A DNA stretch of 64,000 nt, taken from Eonycteris spelaea. Taxonomy: Eukaryota; Chordata; Mammalia; Chiroptera; Pteropodidae. This document shows, piece by piece, positions 56,781 through 64,000 of this stretch (the first letter of the stretch is position 1; each line of letters begins with the position of its first letter). Below the pieces are notes generated by a model, which was given only the letters and a program-made list of their open reading frames with translations, searched no databases and was not told the DNA's origin. The translations under genes and the position numbers were made by a program. The stretch lies in assembly GCA_003508835.1 (NCBI GenBank), contig PUFA01000144.1, positions 4,898,001 through 4,962,000 of the forward strand, in the 5' to 3' direction.

Positions 56781-57839
56781 CTTTCAGTCACTAACCGTCC
56801 CGAAAAATAAAATAATGATGTTGACATTTTTGAGAAGTACCGTACAAGTCTTTCAGAATTCCACTATCGATTCGTTCATGATTCGAGGTGGTTTAAATAT
56901 TTAGGGGAAAAATAGTAGATAGTGTCCTTCCCGTTTCGCGTCATCAAGAGGCACATAATGTCACGTCAATCTTGGTACTTGGTTCTCTTTCGGGTAGCTT
57001 CCTAGAAGGGGGATTATTGGGGAAGGGGATATACACTCCTTCAAGGCTTTCGATACCAGAAAGGTGCCAGTTTGCACTCCCAGTAGGAGAGTTCACAAGC
57101 AAGCTCACAGGCAATGCCCTTCACTTGTAAGCATAGTTGCCATTTTGAGAGGTCAGACTCTGGTGAAGGTGAACCTGCATGTGTACAGTTTGTATGTTTG
57201 GAAGAGTGTTTTACAGGTTTGCTTTCTGTAACTGTAGTTGATGTTTCAGCTCTTTGACAAGAAGAAAACAACAAACAAACAAAAAAAGCAGTGCCATTTC
57301 CTGAGAAAGAAGTTAACGTAAGCTCCATAAGACTTTCAGAGAAAGTCATTTTGAGCCAGTTTAGGAACAGTGTCCCTTATGTGAACCAGGTAACTCCAGA
57401 GCCTAAATTCTCCACCTGCAAAACAGCCTTTGTTAGAGGGCCTTGGGTGCTAGGGGGGAAGGGATGCAGGTCGGTTGGTCACATGGCTTTGGTTTCTTAG
57501 ACAACGATTGCATATTCAAGGAAAAGTTGGGTGTCTCCCCTGTAATCGGATAAGGTGAGGAAGGGGATTCTGTAACTAGGTGATCATTGCTCCCCACCTC
57601 CCCAGTCTTGGGAACACCCAAGGCTGTGAGGCAGTTCAGGGGACGGGTCTTTAATCCCCCATCGTCTACCAGCACCCTCTCACGTGCACTCAAAACTACC
57701 GGAACAGCCCATAAGGACTGGCCTTCTTCTCAGGCTGTTCCAGGCCCTGCTACTGCTCCCCCAGGCCACTCCCCTCCTAATTCCTGGTGATCACAGAGGT
57801 GAATGAAAAACAGGCTTTGTTTCCTGTCATAGCTCAGCT

Positions 57840-58019
57840 CCTTGATACTGAGGTTAGTGTATATCAGATTTCCAGTAGCCAGCCAATGAGGTGGCGCCCA
57901 GGGCCTGCTCCACCTCTGGGGTGACAGAGGCCCTGCACAGTTGTGCTGGATGGCAGTCGAGGCTGAAGGGAGAGGCCAGGCTGAGCCGACCTGGACGCTT
58001 GAGGCTTTTGTGGTAACAG
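57840..58019 (+). promoter_or_regulatory. Presumed NAT8 promoter and non-coding exon, right copy
   Basis: CCAAT at 57883-57887 and donor GGTAACAG/GTGAGAGG at 58019/58020, mirroring 31347-31515. Confidence 0.5.
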
Positions 58020-58389
58020 GTGAGAGGGCATGGGTGGTAGGTAGTACAGTGGTCTGAGTATGGCCAGGAGCCCCAGACCCTCCTCCTCTGAATCTCATGG
58101 CTCGGCCATTGTAGGTGGTTGACTCTTACACCACCTCAAAAGCCTAAGAGTTTGCAGTCAAGGGGAAAGAAGCCTTTGCTGTATTAAGTGCAGTGGAACA
58201 CAGGATTCTGCAGTACATGGTCCCCGGGAGAGGGACCAAAGAAAGAGTAGGGGACGTGTGGTCTGGCTGCTGCATGGTGTCCCTCCTAATGTACCAGGAA
58301 CTGAGAGGAGACCCAGAGCAAACAGAAAGAGGGCTTATGGGAGGATATTGTATACACCAGAGCTTTAATTATGCTGTTTTCTTTAATCC

Positions 58390-58515
58390 TTAAAACAACA
58401 CGGGAAGGCGCGTTTTGACTTTACCATACCCTGCAGATGAAGAGACAGAGGCTCAGCGAGGTTAAGTGACATGCCCAAGGTCACACAGCTAGAAAACAAC
58501 AAAGCCAGGGTCAGA
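58390..58515 (-). repeat. MIR SINE, right copy
   Basis: GATGAAGAGACAGAGGCTCA, GAGGTTAAGTGACATGCCCA and AGGTCACACAGCTAG are MIR in reverse. Inverse of 30880-30990. Confidence 0.85.
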
Positions 58516-58665
58516 TGCACGTGCTGTTCTGACATTCCATTTCCCAGTGCAGCGGCCTCCTTTTCCTCAGACAGAATCAGAAAGACACCCTTGAGCAGAG
58601 TGTCTCTGGTTTCCAGGAGGTTGGGGAGATGGGCGTTCTCACATGGCTTCCTCTCTCTTCCCCAG

Positions 58666-59504
58666 TGCTGCCAGAAAGGGGTGCAGGGACGCCTAGCTCT
58701 CTCTCACCGCCACATCCTGAAGCTGCTGAGGACGCAAGTGCTCTTGCTTGGGGTGCCCCTCGCCATATTCCTGGGCTCTGGCTCCTGGACACAGAAGTCT
58801 TCCATGGCTCCTTATCACATCCGCATGTACCGGGAGAGCGATCGCCAAAGGGTCGTGGACTTGTTCTCCCAGGGAATGACGAGCATGTCCCCAGCACTTC
58901 CGCCATATCCTGAAGCTGCCGAGAACGCAAGTGCTCTTGCTTGGGGTGCCCCTCGCCATATTCCTGGGCTCTGGCTCCTGGGCTCTGGCCCTCATGGCTG
59001 GCCTCACCCTCCTGGCTGCTCTGAGGCTCCTTGCTAAATTCCCCTGGACCCAGTATGTGAACAAGTGTTTGGACACAGATATGTCCGACATCACCAAAAC
59101 CTACTTAAGCGAGCGTGGCTCCTGCTTCTGGGTGGCTGAGTCTGAGGGGCAGGTGGTGGGCATGGTGGGAGCTCTGCCAGCTGAGGAGCCCACCTTGGGA
59201 AGAAGCAGGTGGAGCTGTTTCACCTGTCTGTGGCCACGAAGTGCCGGGGTCAGGGGATAGCGAAAGCCCTGATCAGGACTCTCCTCCAGTTTGCACGTGA
59301 CCAGGGCTACAGTGAAGTCGTCCTTGTCACCAGCATGCTGCAGGGCTCCGCCCTGGCGCTCTATGAGAGCATGGGCTTCCAGAAGAAGCGCCAGTACTTC
59401 CATAACTGGGGCTGGCGCTAATCGCTGTCAGACAATTGCAACTAATCTACCGGCTGCCCTCTGCTCAGGTGTCTCAGGTACTGCAAGAGAGAGGGAAGCT
59501 GTGA
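58666..59504 (+). pseudogene. NAT8: NAT8-like copy in the right arm, broken
   Basis: The coding exon begins after TCTCTTCCCCAG; ATG at 58804-58806 is followed by APYHIRMYRESDRQR. Relative to the left copy it has one-base losses near 58880, 59198 and 59414, so it reads MAPY, then the membrane part ([20 protein letters not shown]), the GNAT core ([20 protein letters not shown]) and the loop [10 protein letters not shown] in different frames. It keeps three codons (DMS before ITK) that the left copy lacks. About 82 bases of its own coding sequence (58900-58981) are duplicated at 58707-58788 just upstream of the ATG, replacing normal 5'UTR. Three shifts make it a pseudogene unless assembly errors are responsible. 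Confidence 0.85.
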
Positions 59505-59824
59505 CCTGTTTCCTTGTGGATTAACCAGGAGAGGACGCGCTCGGGCCCAGTGCCGCTGTGTGCAGCCCATGCAATCTTCTGAGCTAGCTCACGCACAGCA
59601 CTGGGTGTCCTACACGTCGTATTGTGTTACCCAAGGCCACGGTCTTGACTCCGTTCCTTCATTTCAGGTTCTTTTCTGCCTGGACTTGGTTGGGGTCCCC
59701 CTCAGTTCCCTCTCCCAGGCCATCTTCCTCCTCCATCCTGTTGCCTTGCATCTTCCCTCCTGCTTCCCAGAGAACTGTCATCCGAACCACCCATGAAACT
59801 GTGTCCCCTCTTCTGGGTTTTTAA

Positions 59825-59830
59825 ATTAAA
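59825..59830 (+). terminator. ATTAAA polyadenylation signal of the right NAT8 copy
   Basis: Inverse equivalent of 29621-29626. Confidence 0.55.
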
Positions 59831-61697
59831 CTTCTGTGCCCCCTGAGTTGTGTTTTAGCTTGGACATTTAATTGGGGGGCCTGTCCGTTTCCCTGGCGGA
59901 AGAGGGAGGGTCCAGCCTTGGCCCTTGTTCCCACCACCTCTCCTTGGCCCAGCTAGCTATCTCAGCAGGAGGAGTTCGCACGTGGGCACCACTGGTGCTG
60001 GAGACGAGGTTGCCCACAGTGCCCACGCTCGAATGATTTAAGCAACAACTCAGTGCCTCACGAATTTCAGGCGACTTGGTCCGTGCCCTCTAGGCGCTTC
60101 CAGGCCAGAGGGGCTGAGAGACAGGAGGGGCACGTGGGGATATGTCGTCCTCAGTGCGAGGGTGAGGGAGGTACTGGCACCGTGAAGGACGTTGAAAGGG
60201 CACCGAACATTCTCCCTGGTCAGGGCTTCCCAGAGGGGCCAGGGCTCCTGCTCTGAGCACTTGGAACTGGGAGTGAGCTGGCCCGTCACCTGCTCCAAAC
60301 TCTGCCCTCACTGCCACCCACACTGAGGTGCTCTAGTTCTTAATAAGTGGAAGCTCTCTTTCTGCTTGGGGCCTCTGTGGGTGCCGTTCCCTCTGTGGAA
60401 TGTCCCCTTCCCGCCACTCCTCCACCCATCCTCTCTGTTCATTTAATTCCTCCACTTCTCAGCGGAGTTGCAGGGGAGTGGGCTCGGAAAGATAGTTTCC
60501 GAGTATGGGGATGGACTTGGTGACTGTCCTAAATGCCCTGAATGCACTAATAACTTATCTTCTGTGAAATTCGTTTTCTAAGAAATGAGCGGGGAAAAGG
60601 AAGAGTGCGATGGTTCCAAAGTCCGAAGGAACATTCCAAAGTTTGGAGAGAGCACACATGTTGATAAGTGCGAAAAACGTGACATGCAACACCTGATTTA
60701 GTCCTCACAGCAACCCCAAGAGATTTCACGTGTGATTAACCACGCTGATCTCTCCACTCTACTTTGAAAATTTCAAGCATACACAACAGTTGAAAATAGT
60801 ACAACGGACATTCATGTGTCTTTCATGTGAGTTCACCATTTGTTAATGTCTTGTTACATTTGATTGCTCTCACTCCTTTTTACCTATGTGCACACGTCAC
60901 ACACACACACCCCTTTTTTTCTTTTGAACTATTTGAAAGCTAGCTGCAGACCTCATGACACTTCATTCACCCTACTTCGTGTTTATTTGTCATGTCTTTT
61001 AATGTGTTTAACCTAGAACAATCCTTTTTACCCACGTCCCATTTGCCCCGAGAATGCTCGCAAGTAGCGCTTGTGGCTGCAGTGTTGACCCCGAGATAAC
61101 TCGCAGATTACAGTCCTAACCTTTCCCCCAAGGTTTGCCACGAAATATCCCACTTTTATTATTTTTTCATTCCTCTAGTGTATCAACAGTCTGGAAACAA
61201 ATGACATCATTCTATTTATAGAATTCTGTTTTCGGTAGTGATATTTCCATTTACAAAATAGAGTAATTCTTTTTGCTGAAAATGTCAAATCCAGAGAACG
61301 TCAAATTCTGACATGTGATGTTAACATCCTCGCAAGCAGTTGTTAGCCAAAGATTCATTCGATGGATCTGATTAGTGTGTACATTTCTGTTACATTAGGA
61401 TTAAAGACAAGTTCTGTTTAGAAATCACCCCAAGAACAGTTTTTATGTTTTCGCATTGAAAACCAGTCATGTGCTTCAGTCTCAAAGAGCGTGTTTATGT
61501 AGAATTAAATTAATGCTCGCAGTGAGCTGCACTTTTTTTCTAAAGAGAAATGGGTAAAGAAAAAATGATCAGATGTGGGCAACTGAGAGCTCAAATCAAT
61601 AGTATACAGGGGAGCTTCTAGATCTGCAGACCAATTCAGCACTTAAGGAAGCAGAAATTTAAAAAATCACAGTTTCTTCCCTTTAAGAAAAATCTGA

Positions 61698-62500
61698 GAT
61701 GGAGAACTGACTCAGGCAGTGAGGCGAAGATTGTAAGAAACAGCTGGAAGAGGAAGAAGCAAGAAAGCTGGAAAAGATAACTCAGTGGCAGGATTAACTG
61801 AGAAAATTAATAAAGAGAACTGACTCAAAACGAATGAGGTGAAGATTTTAAGAAACAACTGGAAGAGGAAGAAAAAGATAAAAGATAAAGGCAGGAAAAG
61901 ATAATTCAGTGGCAGAAATAACAGGAGATTAATAAGTGGCACCTAGTTTATGAAGAAGTGTATAATAAAACAAAACCTTTTCAGCTACAATGATGCTTTT
62001 GAAGCAGAGGTGCAGGCTTTGTTGAATGAACATGGTGCTGCTCAGGAACAGCTAAATAAACATTCATATATTAAATGATTGGGTCATCAGAATCTAAAAG
62101 AAAAACATCAAGCATGTTGTGCAATTAAAAGATGAAAACACAACTCATATCAGAGGAGTCAAAACTCTGCTCTCAGATTGCTAATAATAATAATAATAAT
62201 AATAAAATGATGAGAAAACTTCCAAGGGAATAGAATGGAGCTCTGAGTATTAAACACTGATCTTTCAAAGGCTTTTCTTCCTGAAAGTAAACTTTGCTCT
62301 CTAAACCCTATAAAAGAAGACACTAGACATGGACAGTGGCCTAGTGGTTATCAGAGAAGAGGGAGACAGAAAGGAGGGAGGTAGACGGGAGGGAGGAGGT
62401 GGGAGTTTAAATTGTATCTTCAATAAAAATAATGAAGGCACTAGAATCTGCTATTGAAGTCCCATGGTATTTCAAGCAAAATGTAAGTAAACCTCAGAAA
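61698..62500 (+). pseudogene. HMMR: HMMR retropseudogene, copy 2 of the right side (mosaic)
   Basis: It holds two versions of the same about 115-base HMMR segment in a row: 61698-61815 matches copy 1 of the right side, and 61816-61935 matches the left-arm version. Then follow NDAFEAEVQALLNEHGAAQE, the LGHQNLK part, a DLSKAFLPESK-like part and the tail. The L1 3'UTR insertion lies at 62328-62433 between GAAGACACTAGA and GAAGGCACTAGA. All frames broken. Confidence 0.78.
62184..62206 (+). repeat. (AAT)n short run
   Basis: Seven to eight AAT units in the HMMR copy. The left arm has a shorter version (TTATTATTATTATT near 33938). Confidence 0.85.
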
Positions 62501-63109
62501 CACCTGTGGAATAAAATTATTACCTTTATTTTTGTTGTGGTTATTATGTTCATAATGAGTATTTTTAAATGTATTTAATATTAATTCCCTATCCTTAGGT
62601 ATCAAAAAGGAAGTTCAACATTTTTACCAGTATGTCTTCTGGCATTTTTCTTTCTATTGCCAGCACCGCCTCCTTGGCATTCACTTTATCACCTCCTTCT
62701 ATCCCTTCTCCTTGACTTTGCAGCTTTACAACTCATCCCATCCACTCAACCTTCTTTTACAGATCACTCTCATGGTATCATTCCCTTTTTCTAAAACCTC
62801 AGGTGGTTTCAAGATTCTAATCGCCAGGTTTGTAGGTTGATGATATTCAGGGCTTTTCTAATCTGAACCTCTTAATCTAGGATAAAACACTTTGGCTTCT
62901 CGTTGCCTCTCCTCTGATTATGCTAATAGTGTTCATCTGTGGTAGCCATGGTCCATTCATCCAGCTGAAGTGAGAAATGACGGCATGCCTAACTCCATTG
63001 TAATCTCTTTGTCTCTTAGAGTCGCTGAGTTGGTCAATATTTGCAGATTCCTAGACTCCATACTAGACATAACATACTAGATTTAATTCTGAGATATACT
63101 AAAATTCTG

Positions 63110-63520
63110 AGAACCTCTGGCCTTGACCTTTTTAGAGAATGTCATATTGATTGGCATTGGCTACTCGGGTTGCAGAGGAGTAACGCGCAAGGCCTGAAGG
63201 GGTTAAGCAAGGTTTATGGAAGCAGAGTGAGAGCGGAATTGAGATGAAGATGGTGTCAGCCCCCAGCGAGAGGACCTGAAGCTTACTTGGGGCTTGAGGC
63301 GGCCTTTTTGGATGGGAATATTTGGGCGGGTAAATTGGCGCGGAAGGGAGGAAAGTCCAGTGAAACGGAAGGTGAGCATGTAGCGTTGCCAACACTGACG
63401 TTGCAAGGCCCGGTTTCCCCAGGAAGATAAGGGACGACGGAGTCTGCGTCCCGCTCTTCAGGGTAGGTATCGGGCGCTCCTGGACCTAACATTGACCTGG
63501 CTACTGGGTGTTTGGTTACG
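63110..63520. promoter_or_regulatory. CpG-rich block of unknown identity, copy 2
   Basis: Near-identical direct copy of 56330-56780, with the CG dinucleotides kept. Confidence 0.45.
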
Positions 63521-64000
63521 TTTCTGTAATATGATATAAAGTCACACTTTCAGTCACTAACCGTCCCGAAAAATAAAATAATGATGTTGACATTTTTGAG
63601 AAGTACCGTACAAGTCTTTCAGAATTCCACTATCGATTCGTTCATGATTCGAGGTGGTTTAAATATTTAGGGGAAAAATAGTAGATAGTGTCCTTCCCGT
63701 TTCACGTCATCAAGAGGCACATAATGTCACGTCAATCTTGGTACTTGGTTCTCTTTCGGGTAGCTTCCTAGAAGGGGGATTATTGGGGAAGGGGATATAC
63801 ACTCCTTCAAGGCTTTCGATACCAGAAAGGTGCCAGTTTGCACTCCCAGTAGGAGAGTTCACAAGCAAGCTCACAGGCAATGCCCTTCACTTGTAAGCAT
63901 AGTTGCCATTTTGAGAGGTCAGACTCTGGTGAAGTGAACCTGCAGTGTACAGTTTGTATGTTTGGAAGAGTGTTTTACAGGTTTGCTTTCTGTAACTGTA

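Larger units (their letters stand above)
48431..60668. repeat. Right arm of the large inverted duplication
   Basis: Inverse of 28755-42455 in the same order (CpG island, TPRKB last exon, MITE, HMMR pseudogene, CpG-rich block, NAT8). Two main differences: 1.65 kb of L1-like sequence replaces 2.9 kb containing TPRKB exons 1-3, and about 0.4 kb of the HMMR area is deleted. Confidence 0.9.
54297..60668. repeat. Tandem unit 1 (about 6.4 kb) holding the HMMR and NAT8 copies
   Basis: Sequence from AAAACGTGACATGC at about 54304 recurs in direct orientation from about 60672 onward, starting immediately after the end of this unit. The two copies are almost identical over 54384-55270 versus 60758-61640, and again over 56390-57300 versus 63120-64000. 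Confidence 0.88.
60670..64000. repeat. Tandem unit 2, cut by the window edge
   Basis: It starts at a junction where sequence equivalent to left 28755 (TGTTGATAAGTG) is joined to sequence equivalent to left 35290 (AAAACGTGACATGC). It then repeats unit 1 in order: intergenic part, HMMR pseudogene, CpG-rich block, L1 fragment. The window ends at the equivalent of about 57240, some 1.6 kb before the NAT8 start would come. Confidence 0.88.

Overview
The window is nuclear DNA of a placental mammal, most likely a fruit bat (Pteropodidae). It has spliced genes, many decayed retroposons and no prokaryotic features. The gene order ALMS1(+) - NAT8(-) - TPRKB(-) is the conserved one of human 2p13.1. The bat call rests on one element at 13954-14188 that joins a tRNA-Val-like head to a 5S rRNA-like body between target-site duplications. 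A tRNA/5S hybrid SINE (MEG-TR) has been described from megabats; this is my recollection of the literature, not a search result.

Layout. 1-13.6 kb: the last seven coding exons of ALMS1 (plus strand), ending in the ALMS motif. The introns hold L1, MIR, a hAT transposase fossil and a near-complete Tigger element. 13.6-28.7 kb: intergenic DNA with the tRNA/5S SINE, L2 and L1 pieces, a processed NEK4 pseudogene (17.4-20.9 kb) and a truncated class I endogenous retrovirus (21.2-24.4 kb). 28.75-42.45 kb: left arm of a large inverted duplication, with NAT8 (minus), an HMMR retropseudogene, TPRKB (minus) and the presumed TPRKB CpG island. 42.46-48.43 kb: spacer made mostly of L1 and L1-like sequence. 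48.43-60.67 kb: right arm, the inverse of the left, with the CpG island, only the last TPRKB exon, another HMMR copy and a broken plus-strand NAT8 copy. 60.67-64.0 kb: restart of the right-arm unit as a direct tandem copy that runs off the window edge, so a further NAT8-like copy is expected just outside.

ALMS1 acts at centrosomes and ciliary basal bodies, NAT8 is an ER-membrane N-acetyltransferase of mercapturate formation, and TPRKB is a KEOPS subunit for tRNA t6A. They are neighbours by ancestry and do not form a pathway. As printed, ALMS1, TPRKB and the left NAT8 each carry 1-2 base net deletions that break the frame. Because ALMS1 and TPRKB are conserved genes, assembly indel error must be weighed against real decay. 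The most notable structure is the palindrome plus tandem NAT8 duplication, with an L1 ORF2 scrap at its junction and an L1-like replacement of TPRKB coding exons in the right arm.
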